In this document: piece by piece, positions 6,376-16,000 of the stretch
Position numbering within the stretch: the stretch's first letter is position 1
Layout of the letters: each line of letters begins with the position of its first letter
Assembly (NCBI GenBank): GCA_937949945.1
Contig: CALFEQ010000179.1
Location: forward strand, 62,001 to 126,000
DNA length: 64,000 bases
Direction: 5' to 3'
Source: an uncultured Myxococcales bacterium
Lineage (GTDB): Bacteria > Myxococcota_A > Polyangia > Polyangiales > Polyangiaceae
Translations under genes and position numbers: made by a program
Notes under the pieces: generated by a model
Database searches by the model: none
What the model was told of the DNA's origin: nothing
The model's input: the letters and a program-made list of their open reading frames with translations, nothing else

Positions 6376-8958
6376 TCAGAGATTCTTGGCCGCGGCTTCG
6401 ATCTTCTCCCACATCTCGACGACGTCGTTCGCGGAGCGATACAGCTTGCTCACGACGTTCATGCCGTTCGGCGCTGCCGAGAGCGCCTGCATGAAGTCGG
6501 GGAACATGCCGATGTGCGCGATCCCGTCGGTCCGGAAGTCGAAGGTCCGATTCAGCACCCGGTGCTTCTGCAAGGGCGACGTGCCCGGCATCCCGACCCG
6601 CTGAGCGACGTCGATCGGGTAGCGCACCGGGAGCGCCGTGAACGGGATCTGGGGCGCGAGGCCGTTGATGTCGCTGCCGAGCGCGACGCCGCGGTTGCCG
6701 AGCAAGCCGAGGGCCTCTTGGTAGTCCGCCGCCCACTCCGTGACGGGATCGGTGAGCGTGTCGACGCGGAGCTCGTCGATGTTCCAGTTGTCTCCGGCGA
6801 CGCCGCCGCTGAACGTCGTCCTGATGGTGAGGCTCTCGAGGTCGCTGATGCGCGTCCCCGCGGGCAGGTCGACGTAGCGCGTGACGATGGCGCCGTTGGA
6901 GATGCCGAGGCGATTGTTGATGGAGAACGAGATGGTCCGTCCGCCCTTCAGCTTCAGGACGCCTTCGGCGTTGTCGTTCCCGCCGCGGAGGTCGTCGCCT
7001 CCGGTCTTCACGGTGACGGCGATTCGAGGCACGACGGTGCTCGGGCTGCTGAGCGCGCCCGCGGGGTTGCACGTCGTCAGGGAGCTCGGGTTGGAGACGT
7101 TCTTCGTCCAGTCCTTCGTCTGACCCGTGAAGCGGACGACGGGCGCTCCGGAGGCATGAAGGACGTTCACCCATTTGCCGGCGACGCGGACGCTCGTGAC
7201 GATGCGATCCATGTTCCAGTTGTCGCCGCCGATGCCGCCGCCGAAGGTCGTCCTCACGCCGACCTTGCGGAGCTGTGACAATCGAGGAGTGCCGGGCACG
7301 TCGAACATGACGACGTTCGTCGAGTCGTTGCCCCACCTCGCGCCGTTGTTGAGGGGAAACTCCTTCTTCGTGTTGTCGGCGAAGACGAGGTAGCCGAAGG
7401 CGTTGTCGTTGCCGCCGCGGAGATCGTCGCCTCCCGTGCGGATCTCGAATTTGACCTTGTCGAATGCGTCCGCCACCGTCGAGGGCGGCCGCAGGTACCA
7501 GGTCTTGCTCTTCATGCTGCCGGTGAAGCGGACGAGCGGCGTCCCGGCCTCGTGGAGCACGGGCGTGGGGTGCATCTCGCCTTCGGTGCCCAGGCCGATG
7601 ACGCCTCCCAGCGCGCCGATGCGCCTCGCGTGCCCGAACGTGAGGTGGCGCTCCGTGCTCGCGCACGCGTTCTCGTTCCGGAGGCCGGTGTGCGAGTCCA
7701 TGACCGGCATCCGCGCCGCCTCGGCGATCCGGAGGGCCTCTTCCGTCGCCGTCGCGCTCATGTGCGCGATGTCGACGAGCAGGCCTTCCTTCATCAGGCG
7801 GCGGAGATCCGTCTTGCCCTTCGCCGTGAGCCCGAGCGCGTTTCTGTGCCCTCTCGAGAGCAGGATGCACCCGGGCTTCGGCTGTTCGGGGCAGCACTCG
7901 TAGCCGAGCGCGCAGTACTCCGAGCGCTTCAGCGCCGACGGTAGCACGGCGTTGAAGAAGCCCATGATGCCGCCGGGATCGACGAGCTCCTGCGTGTCGG
8001 CGGAGAGTCGGCTCGAGATCTTGTCGTCACCGACGACGCGGAAGAACTCGCCGTTGACGTACTTGTTGCTCGTGTTGAACAGGTCGTCGTAGACGGCGGT
8101 GCCGCCGAAGTCGTTGTTCGTGAGGTGGATCGGGATCACCGACCGGACGCCGTGGTTCCTCGCGAGGTCGAGGATCTGATCGGCGGTGAGCTTGTCGAAC
8201 TCGACTCCGAGGATGACGGCGAGCTTGTTGGCCGCGATCGCGGCGCGCGCCTCGGCGGCGCTCTTCACGACGGTCATCCACCCCGAGTTGGCCGCGGCGA
8301 GGTCCTTGATGAACTTGATCTGACGCTTGGCCGACTCGTAGTCGTAGTTGGGGTCGGGACGGCCGAGACCGACGTTCGTGAAGTTCGTCCCGTGCTTCCA
8401 CAGCTTCCCGAGCAGCTGGCTGTCCGTCGTGCTCGCGACGACGAGGCGCAGCCCTCCCTCGTAGGCGCGGCGGATCCACGAGATGTGCATCGTCTGGTGG
8501 ATGCGGCTGCGCGCGTTCGGCCAGGCGTCGAAGCTCGGCGCTCCGCCGCTGCCGTGGAGCGTCCCCGACTCGAGCGCGCCGACCACCTGGATGCGCGTCT
8601 GGTGTCGCACGAGATCGGCGTCGAATCCGGAGTGCTTGTCGCGCGCGCACGGCGGGAGGTCGGTGGCGATGTTCGACGTCTCGAGCTTCATCCCGGGTCG
8701 CCCCCAGAACGGTCCGCCGTTGCCGGACGCGTCGGCGCCGAACGCGAAGTGCGTCGCGGGGTGCACGTGGAGATCGGCGTAGCCCCAGAGCGGCGTCCTC
8801 TGCACGGGCGTCGGCTGGACGGGCGTCGGGACCTTCAACGTCGGCGCGGGCGTCGGGAGCTTCGGCGTCGGGGTGGGCACCGGGCGGGGCTGCGCCTGCA
8901 CGGCGGCGGTGACGACGATGGAAGCGAGGACCGTGGTACGGAGGACGATGCGTCGCAC
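6376..8958 (-). CDS. Secreted M19-like dipeptidase/amidohydrolase with two inserted beta-rich repeat domains
   Basis: The protein has 860 residues. GTG start at 8956-8958 with AAAGGTGAG upstream. A signal peptide (residues 1-22) is followed by a Pro/Thr-rich linker to about 56. Then come metal-binding motifs of the renal-dipeptidase (M19) barrel: DLHVHP (His64, His66), VILGVEFDK, DIAHMSATATEEAL, MDSHTGLRN and, near the end, VALGSDINGL. M19 enzymes normally run about 350-400 residues. The excess is an insertion of roughly 270 residues between GVIGLGTEG and EWAADYQEAL. It holds two copies of a domain marked by RTGGDDLRGGNDNA or KTGGDDLRGGNDNA and by GGDNWNMDRI or GDNWNIDEL. M19 enzymes cleave dipeptides or related substrates; the actual substrate is unknown. 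It is probably monocistronic. Confidence 0.85.
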   Translation of the reverse strand: MRRIVLRTTVLASIVVTAAVQAQPRPVPTPTPKLPTPAPTLKVPTPVQPTPVQRTPLWGYADLHVHPATHFAFGADASGNGGPFWGRPGMKLETSNIATDLPPCARDKHSGFDADLVRHQTRIQVVGALESGTLHGSGGAPSFDAWPNARSRIHQTMHISWIRRAYEGGLRLVVASTTDSQLLGKLWKHGTNFTNVGLGRPDPNYDYESAKRQIKFIKDLAAANSGWMTVVKSAAEARAAIAANKLAVILGVEFDKLTADQILDLARNHGVRSVIPIHLTNNDFGGTAVYDDLFNTSNKYVNGEFFRVVGDDKISSRLSADTQELVDPGGIMGFFNAVLPSALKRSEYCALGYECCPEQPKPGCILLSRGHRNALGLTAKGKTDLRRLMKEGLLVDIAHMSATATEEALRIAEAARMPVMDSHTGLRNENACASTERHLTFGHARRIGALGGVIGLGTEGEMHPTPVLHEAGTPLVRFTGSMKSKTWYLRPPSTVADAFDKVKFEIRTGGDDLRGGNDNAFGYLVFADNTKKEFPLNNGARWGNDSTNVVMFDVPGTPRLSQLRKVGVRTTFGGGIGGDNWNMDRIVTSVRVAGKWVNVLHASGAPVVRFTGQTKDWTKNVSNPSSLTTCNPAGALSSPSTVVPRIAVTVKTGGDDLRGGNDNAEGVLKLKGGRTISFSINNRLGISNGAIVTRYVDLPAGTRISDLESLTIRTTFSGGVAGDNWNIDELRVDTLTDPVTEWAADYQEALGLLGNRGVALGSDINGLAPQIPFTALPVRYPIDVAQRVGMPGTSPLQKHRVLNRTFDFRTDGIAHIGMFPDFMQALSAAPNGMNVVSKLYRSANDVVEMWEKIEAAAKNL

Positions 8959-9027
8959 GAGCTCACCTTTACTTCGAAGTATCCGTGACGTCAGCTCACC
9001 CGTTCGGGGGGCAGAGAAAGGGCTCGA

Positions 9028-9255
9028 TCACGCTCCGCGTCGAGCGTCCGCTTCCGTTGACGTTGGCCCGATGCGGGGTTGCATCTCGGCGCCCGGGAGC
9101 GTCGCGACCCGGATCGACGCTCCGGTCCTCGTCCTCGGCGCCGGCACGTGCACGTATCCGCCGCCCACGTTCGAGGCCGAACCCATCGGTGGGGTGACGT
9201 CTACCGATCCGGTGACCTTCTGCTGCACGCGTTGAGTTCGGGCCGTCGCCAACAC
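9028..9255 (-). CDS. Possible 75-residue protein of unknown function
   Basis: This short frame from GTG 9253-9255 lies in the 324-nt gap between the dipeptidase gene and the transglutaminase-like gene. The product is rich in Thr, Pro, Gly and Val (GSVDVTPPMG, GGGYVHVPAP) rather than Arg, so it is not a typical antisense artefact. It has no signal peptide, recognisable domain or good ribosome-binding site. Nothing else is visible in this gap. Confidence 0.25.
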   Translation of the reverse strand: MLATARTQRVQQKVTGSVDVTPPMGSASNVGGGYVHVPAPRTRTGASIRVATLPGAEMQPRIGPTSTEADARRGA

Positions 9256-9282
9256 AACTTCGCCCGGCGGAACGAGACCGCG

Positions 9283-12200
9283 TCATTTCCCCTGGTCGGG
9301 GGCGGGCGGTCTCACGCGCGTGCTCGCGCGGAAGGCGTCGTCGGTGCGGTGCGCCGCGGAGACGAACGCGTCGTAGTCCTGGCGCGGGACGGTGCCCGTC
9401 GTCAGGTCGAGCGTGAAGTCTTCCTCGATCGCGTTGCCGGAAACGGAGATCTTCCGCGACGCGCGGAGGAGCGGCCCCGTCCCTTCGAACGGTCCCGGCA
9501 GGCGCGTGATGCGCGCCTTCGCCGGGAGCTCGACGCGGCGTCGGACGTGGTACTGCGTCGCGCGGTTGATCGCGAGCGCGCTCTCGCGGGCCGCCTGCGT
9601 CGCGTACGTCGAGGCGAGGGTGGTGACGAACGGGCGAGGGTAGACGTAGTGCACCGGGTCGATCCCCGGGAGCACCCACGTGCGGTTCTCGGGCTTCGAG
9701 CCTTCCACCTGCGCGTACGCGGGCGCCGTGAGGTCGGCGCGGATCGCGACCTGCCAGCTCCCCTCGCTCGACGAGAGCTCGACCCTCTCGACCGTGGCGA
9801 AGGGCACCCACCCGAGCGCGATGCCTCGGAGAGCGCGCTGCCGCTCGAGCCCGACGAGGCGCACGAGCGCCTCCGCGAGGTCCTGGGCGGCGTACCCGCG
9901 GAGGAGCACGGTGATCGTGCCCTTCGCGTTTCCTTGCTCGTCGACCGTGAGCCGGATGTCGACCTCGTCGCGTTCGGCGGCGCCGAACGCTGCGGGGATC
10001 GGGGTGATGCGGCCGTCGGGCCAGAGCGCCTGCCGCCCGCGGAGCTCGGGCGAGATCTTGCCGGCGGGCAGCGGCGGTCCGGGGACGTCCGCGTCGATCC
10101 AGACGTCGACCGGCGGCTTCGAGGGATCCGGATCGGGCACGTGTGCGACGGCGAGCGGATGCATGAAGCGGCCGAACCGCGGCGGGAACGAAGGGCTGTC
10201 CGAGAACGGCTCGTTCTCCGCGACCACGACGTCCGTCGGGATGCCGAGCTCGCGGAGGGCGTGCACGATGAGCCACGTGCGGCTGCCTTCGCGCGTCGTG
10301 AGGATCGAGCGCGCGCTCGTCTCCTGTCCCGGGCGCCCGAAGTCGAGGTCGGTGAGGATGAAGCCGGAGGCCTCCTTCACGGCCTGACCCGACGCGGCGA
10401 CGACCCGCTCGACGAGCTCGCGCGAGATCGGCTTGCCGCCGCTCACCTCGCGGGCCCACGTCGTGACCTCGGGGCTGTCCGACTCGAGCGAGGCGAGCAC
10501 CTCGCGGAGGCCTCGCGCGACGTCTTCCCAGGTCGTCGTCGAGAAGCTCACGGCGACGTCGCGATCCATCTTCGGCACGCTCGACTCGATGCGACGGACG
10601 CCGCGATCCTTCACGCGCCAGGTGAGGACGCGCTTGCCGCGATCGACGCGCTCCTCGGCCTTGCCCAGCATCGGATGGCTCCAGAGCGAGCTCCTGAGGC
10701 CCTGAGGGATGGAGAGCTCGATCGTCGCGTCGCGTACGGCCGTGCGCTCGGGGAGCAGGTCGGGAGTGTCGAGCCCGACGTTGCCGGTCTCGTTCGGCAA
10801 GGCCCAGCCCTCGTAGATCGCCTCCACGGCGTCGCCCGCCTCGAGCTGCGAGAGATCGGCGTGCGACTGCAGGGCGTTGGGCGTCCGATCGGGCAGGACG
10901 ATGCGCCCGTCCTTCTTGAAGATGCGACGCCGGAGGATGCGGACGGAGCTCTTGCCGAAGAGGGTCGGCAACGGCGCCTGCGCGTTCGCCTCGACGTCGG
11001 TCGTGCCCATCACGCGCCGTACGTCGAAGAGGATCCAGTGCACGAGGCCCGAGGGCTCGATCTCGTAACGCTCCTCGTGCGCAAGGATCGCGGTCGCGGC
11101 GTTCGCGAGGAACGCGCCCGCGCTCGGGTCGTCGATCGCCTTCTGCGCGAGGCCGTCGAAGCGCGCGAGCGGATCGTCACCGGCGTCGCGGAGGAGCGAC
11201 GGCAATGCGGCCGGGGCGTCGCGCGCCGTCGGCGCGAGCGCGAGCAGCTCCGGCACCGCGGACTTGCCCTTCGCGGCGTAGACCGACGACAGCGGCCGGT
11301 CACCGGGATTCATCGCGTCGAGGAGCTTGCGTGCGCGAGCGAGGTCTCCGGCTTCGATCGCGCTCCGCGTCGACAGCGAGAGGTAGAGCTGCGGGGTACC
11401 ACCGAGCGCGCGCAGCCGCTCGAGCTCGCGCTCGGCGCCCGCGCGGTCGCCCGCGGACACGAGCGCGTCGTGGCAGGCGAGGCTCATGCGGTTCGCGATG
11501 CCGCCGCCGCACTCGAAGCGGACCGCGTCGCGTCCCGTCCGACCGAACACGACGCGATCGGTGTCGGCGAGGAGGGGCGTGTTCGCGAGCGGGCCCTTCG
11601 CTCGCTCGAATGCCGCGCGCGCGCGATCGACGAGGCGCTCGCGGCCCGCGACCTGCGCCTCGAAGGCGTCGAGCAGCGCGACCTGCGAGGTCTTCGTCTT
11701 CGCGCGGAGCGCGTCGAGATCGGCGAGCATCTCGAGGTTCGCCTCCGCGCGAGCACGGCGGGCGCCCGCGAGGACGGCGTGCTCGACGACGGCCTCCCAC
11801 GACGCCGGCCACGCATCGAGCACGCGTTCGTACGCCGAGCGCGCGCGCTCGTGGGCCTTCACCTTCGGGAGATCGCGCGCGCCCCTCACGGCGCGCGCGT
11901 AGACGAGCAAGAGCTCGGGCGGTGCGTCGGAGCGTGCGACCTGCGGGGAGAGGAGGTTCTCCGCGAGGCGCGCGTCGTTGCCCGCGAGCGCGCCGAGCGC
12001 GATGGCGACGCGCTCTCCGTCCGTCCGCGGATCGGGCGGCGCGACGGGCACGATGCGGGTCACCTTGGCGCCGGCGGCCTGGCCGGGGGAGGGGGCCTGC
12101 GCGCGGAGCGGACGACCCTGCGCGTCCCATGCGGCGAGCTCGACGTGCTGGAAGTCCTGATCCATGCCGACGCGCAGGACGAGCCTCAGCGTGCCGGACG

Positions 12201-13077
12201 TCGACTCGATGCGCGCGAAGCGCGCCGCCGGGCGAGATCCGATCGCGTGCGGGCGCTCGACGACCTTCGTCCCGCCTGCGTGGAGCACGGCCGCCGACGG
12301 GGACCAGAACCCGACGCCGATCCAACCCGCGCTCGGGACTTGGACGTCGACGGCGACCTCGCGCACACCGAGCGCGCTCGTCTGCGCCCAGAGAGGGAGC
12401 CTGCAGCCGAAGCCCTTCACCTTCGCCGGCACGAGCTTCGGGACGAACGGGCCGGGACCGGCGATCTCGCCGGGCAACGGCTGGCCGGGACGAGCGAGGA
12501 TCGCAGGCGCGCGGGCGCCGCTCACGTTGAAGTAGTCGACCGGTCCGAGGAGCGTCGCCTCGCGCGCGCAGCCCGTCGCGTCACGGAGCTCGGACGCGGC
12601 CTTCGCATCGCCGCGTCGCTCCGCGAGGGCGAGGCGCGCCCGCGCGACGAGCGCGGGGACGAACGGTCCTTCCGCACGCGCCTGCACCTCCGCGAGGCGC
12701 TCGTCGATCGTGCCGCCGGCCTTCTTCAGGACCGCGGGATCGATCCTCGCCGCGAGCGCGCTCGACGAAGAGGACTCGGCGAAGGCGTCGACGTCGCGGT
12801 GGACGAGCGCGTCGAGCGCGGCCATCGCGACGCCGACGCTCGCCGGATCGTCCGGCGAGGCCGCCGCGACCGACAGCGCCTCGACGTAGGCGCCGACTGC
12901 CTCCACGGGATCGCCGACGGCCTCCTCGCGGAACGCTTGGACGAGCGGCGTCGAAAGGTCGGACGCGCCGCGTGGAGCCTTCGCGGGCTTCCCACCGCCG
13001 CACGCCGGGGCGAGGGCGAGCAGCGCGAGCGCGGCAGCGGCTCGCGCACGTCCACACCAAGAGCGGGGATCGCGCAT
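9283..13077 (-). CDS. Large DUF3857/transglutaminase-like lipoprotein lacking the catalytic Cys
   Basis: The protein has 1264 residues. The frame is open further upstream, but the ATG at 13075-13077 is chosen because it begins a lipoprotein signal ending in LAPAC (Cys26) and overlaps the stop of the upstream gene as TGATG, implying translational coupling. The first half is helical and Ala-rich like TPR arrays. A DUF3857-type beta region follows (SQLEAGDAVEAIYEGWALP), then a transglutaminase-like segment TTREGSRTWLIVHALRELGIP. At the place where the upstream partner has GDCDDK this protein has GSRTWL, so the nucleophile is missing; a His (RFMHPLAVAHV) and Asp (VWIDADVPG) remain. It is probably a structural or substrate-binding partner, not a transglutaminase or protease (inference). 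Confidence 0.8.
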   Translation of the reverse strand: MRDPRSWCGRARAAAALALLALAPACGGGKPAKAPRGASDLSTPLVQAFREEAVGDPVEAVGAYVEALSVAAASPDDPASVGVAMAALDALVHRDVDAFAESSSSSALAARIDPAVLKKAGGTIDERLAEVQARAEGPFVPALVARARLALAERRGDAKAASELRDATGCAREATLLGPVDYFNVSGARAPAILARPGQPLPGEIAGPGPFVPKLVPAKVKGFGCRLPLWAQTSALGVREVAVDVQVPSAGWIGVGFWSPSAAVLHAGGTKVVERPHAIGSRPAARFARIESTSGTLRLVLRVGMDQDFQHVELAAWDAQGRPLRAQAPSPGQAAGAKVTRIVPVAPPDPRTDGERVAIALGALAGNDARLAENLLSPQVARSDAPPELLLVYARAVRGARDLPKVKAHERARSAYERVLDAWPASWEAVVEHAVLAGARRARAEANLEMLADLDALRAKTKTSQVALLDAFEAQVAGRERLVDRARAAFERAKGPLANTPLLADTDRVVFGRTGRDAVRFECGGGIANRMSLACHDALVSAGDRAGAERELERLRALGGTPQLYLSLSTRSAIEAGDLARARKLLDAMNPGDRPLSSVYAAKGKSAVPELLALAPTARDAPAALPSLLRDAGDDPLARFDGLAQKAIDDPSAGAFLANAATAILAHEERYEIEPSGLVHWILFDVRRVMGTTDVEANAQAPLPTLFGKSSVRILRRRIFKKDGRIVLPDRTPNALQSHADLSQLEAGDAVEAIYEGWALPNETGNVGLDTPDLLPERTAVRDATIELSIPQGLRSSLWSHPMLGKAEERVDRGKRVLTWRVKDRGVRRIESSVPKMDRDVAVSFSTTTWEDVARGLREVLASLESDSPEVTTWAREVSGGKPISRELVERVVAASGQAVKEASGFILTDLDFGRPGQETSARSILTTREGSRTWLIVHALRELGIPTDVVVAENEPFSDSPSFPPRFGRFMHPLAVAHVPDPDPSKPPVDVWIDADVPGPPLPAGKISPELRGRQALWPDGRITPIPAAFGAAERDEVDIRLTVDEQGNAKGTITVLLRGYAAQDLAEALVRLVGLERQRALRGIALGWVPFATVERVELSSSEGSWQVAIRADLTAPAYAQVEGSKPENRTWVLPGIDPVHYVYPRPFVTTLASTYATQAARESALAINRATQYHVRRRVELPAKARITRLPGPFEGTGPLLRASRKISVSGNAIEEDFTLDLTTGTVPRQDYDAFVSAAHRTDDAFRASTRVRPPAPDQGK

Positions 13078-16000
13078 CACTTGGCCTCCACGAGGCGAAC
13101 CTCTTTGTGCATGAGCGCGTCGACCTGCTGCACCCAGGCGCGCCAGGCCGCGTACTTCTCGACGGGGATGAGGTGCTGATCGAACACGACGCTTCGCTTG
13201 ATGACGAGCACGCGCGGATCGCGCGGGTCGCGGGTGATCTCGAGGTGGGCCCTGCCGAACTCGCCGCCGTTCGCGTCGCCGCCGGGCGGGAGGTCGGCCC
13301 ACGCCATCCCGGGCGGAGCGATCGCACGCACCGTGCGGTTCTGGTGGCTCGGCGCGATCCACGACGGGAGCAGCACCGGCAGCGTGCGCGTCGGCAGCGG
13401 CGCGAGCTGCGAGCCGTAGGTCGTCGCGGGCGACAGCGGCAGGACGAGATCGGTGCCCTCGCGGCGCGCCATCGCGCGCGAGCGCGCCTTGTACTTCACG
13501 AGCGCCTGTCCCTTCGGCAGGTTGCCCTGGAAGGAGACCGACTTGTCGAGATCGACGGTCGCGAGCCACGGCGACACGAGCACGTCTTCGACGTACTGCG
13601 CGCGGGCCTCCGCCTGCGAGAGGTTCGTGCGCAGGTAGAACGCGCTGTCGCCGGAGTGACGCTCCTCGCCGACGAGCTCGCCGGATCCGTCGGCGGCGAG
13701 CGAGAGCGTCCACTTCACGTCGGCGCCGTGCTCCTCGGGCGAGCTCGCCGGGAGCTCCACGATCTCGGCCGGTCCGTGATCCATGCGGAGCGCCAACCCG
13801 CGCGCGTCCATCGACGGCAGCGGGCCGATGCGCGACTGGGGGCTCGTCGCGTCGAGGTACGTGCCGCCGTCGGGCCCGGGCAGGAACGCGATGCCGTGGT
13901 CGAACATCGGCGCCGCCGCGTTCTTCGCGCGCAGGATCGACGGCTGCCCGGTGAGTCGCGTCTGCACGAGGACCTCCTGCGCCTCGATGCCGATGGCGCG
14001 CAGGAGCGTGATGAGGAGGATCGCCTTGTCGTCGCAGTCGCCTTCGCGACGCGCGAGGAGCTGCTGCGGGCGGTTCGGGAGCCACCACTCGCCGCTCACG
14101 TAGTTCACGTAGCGGATGTCGTCGGCCACGAACTCGAACAGGGCGCGGATCTTCTCGTCGCGCGTGCGCTTGCCTTTCGTGAGCTCGGCCGCGATGCGGC
14201 GGACCTCGTCGTCCGGCTCCGTGAAGCCGCGGATCGCCTCCGCGTACCACTTGCGGAAGTCCGCCCACGTCTTGAACGTGGAGCCGACGACGACCGGCAC
14301 GAGCTCGGAGGTGTGCGGCGCGAGCGGCTCTTCGGGGACGACCAGCGGCTTGTCCCAGACGAGCTGCAGCACGTGCACGCCGCGCTCCTTGTCCTCCTTC
14401 TCGATGCGCTTGTAGGGGGCGAGCTTGTCGTTGAGGACGTCGACGTAGAGCGGATGGCCGGGCACCGTCTCGACGATGACCTCGTTGTAGACGAGCGGAT
14501 GGCTCGCCGGTGAGCCGGCGTAGTCGAGGAAGTAGTACGGAGCGTCTCCGCGTCCGCCGACGGCCGTCCTCGTCCACTGGCGGATCGCGACCTCGATCGT
14601 GTCGCCCGCCTCGAGCTCCGGCCAGCGGATGCGCGGGCGCGCTCCGTCGTTGTGCTCCTCCACCGGGAACGCGACGCCGCCGCCTTTGCGATGGACGCGC
14701 GCGCGCAGGATCTCGGTGAGATCGCCTTCCGGCGGGATCGGCTCGAACAGCTCCTGCTGGGTGCGCGGAGGGATCACGATCTCGCGCGCGTAGTGGATGA
14801 GCTGCGACACCCGGTTGTCCGCGTGCATCCGCACGGCCCGCAGCCAGTGGAGCTCGCGGTCCGCGACGTCCGGCGCGGTGCCGGCGGGCGGTACGCCGCG
14901 GCGGCGCGCGAGGATCGTCTCGCTCTTCACGAGGTAGCGCTCGTCGTCCGTGAACGCGCCGCGCTCGCCTCGACCCGAGCCTGGCTCACCGGCGCGCAGC
15001 GCGAGCTCGGCACGGTACTTCGCCTCTCCGGGCTCGAGCTCGCGCGCGCGGCGCAGAGCGGCGAGCACGCTGCTCTGATCGGCGGGCGTCTTCGACACGA
15101 CGGCGAGCTCGCGCGCGAGGCCGGCCCATGCCTCGGCACGGTTCGGGGCCCACGTGCTCAAGACGCGATAGAGCTGCGCGGCGAGCTCGTGCCCGCCCGC
15201 GTCGGAGACGTGCTTGGCGACGAGCAGCGCCTCGTCGGCGTCGTCCATGCCGCCGGCGAACGCGTCCTTCGCGGCAGCCTCGACGTCGGCGCGGCCGCGC
15301 GACGTCATCGCGTCGACGAGGATCTCGCCGCGAATGCCGCGGCGCGCGAGCTCCTGCGTCACCTCGATCCACGTGGGGACGTCGCTCGCGCGCGCCAAGG
15401 TCGCGAGCTCGAACAAGAGCGCGACCGGCACCTTCTCCTTGGCGGCGCGAAACGCGGCCGAAAGGTCGCGCATCGCCTTGATGGAGAGCGCCTCGTTGCG
15501 CAGCGCCCTGGCGATGCGCGCCGAGAGCAGGAGCGCCTCGGCGTCGGTCTTCTGGTCGATCTTCGCGCCGCGCATCGACGCGATCGCCCAGTCCGGCGTC
15601 TCGGTCTCGAGGTGCTGATCGACGAGTCGCCGGTCGACGAACGCCTTCGTGACGTGATCGCCGGCCTTCTCCGCCGCGGCACGCGCGCGGTAGAGTCGCG
15701 CGCTCTTGTTCGCGTCCGACGGCGTGATCCACGCGGCCATCGCGAGCCGATCGGCGTCGAGGTCCTTGTACTGGAGGAGCGCGTCGAGCTGTCCCGGCGC
15801 GCGCGGGCTCTTCGCGTCGTCGGCGCCCCCGGCCGTCCGTACGATGGCCGCCGCGAGCAGCGCGTCGGCCGAGCCTTTTCCCGTCGCCGTGCGCACGAGC
15901 GGCGTGACCAGCTTCGTGACGCGCGCGGTGCCCCACGGGATCTCCTCTCCCGCCTTGGGCGCGAGATCGGACGATGCGGGGAGGGCGAGCGGCGCATGCT

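Noticed and set aside
9079..13179. Open frame of over 1300 codons on the plus strand
   Set aside because: It is antisense to the two transglutaminase-like genes. Its product is almost all Arg, Ala, Glu and Asp with no domain, a usual shadow in very GC-rich DNA.
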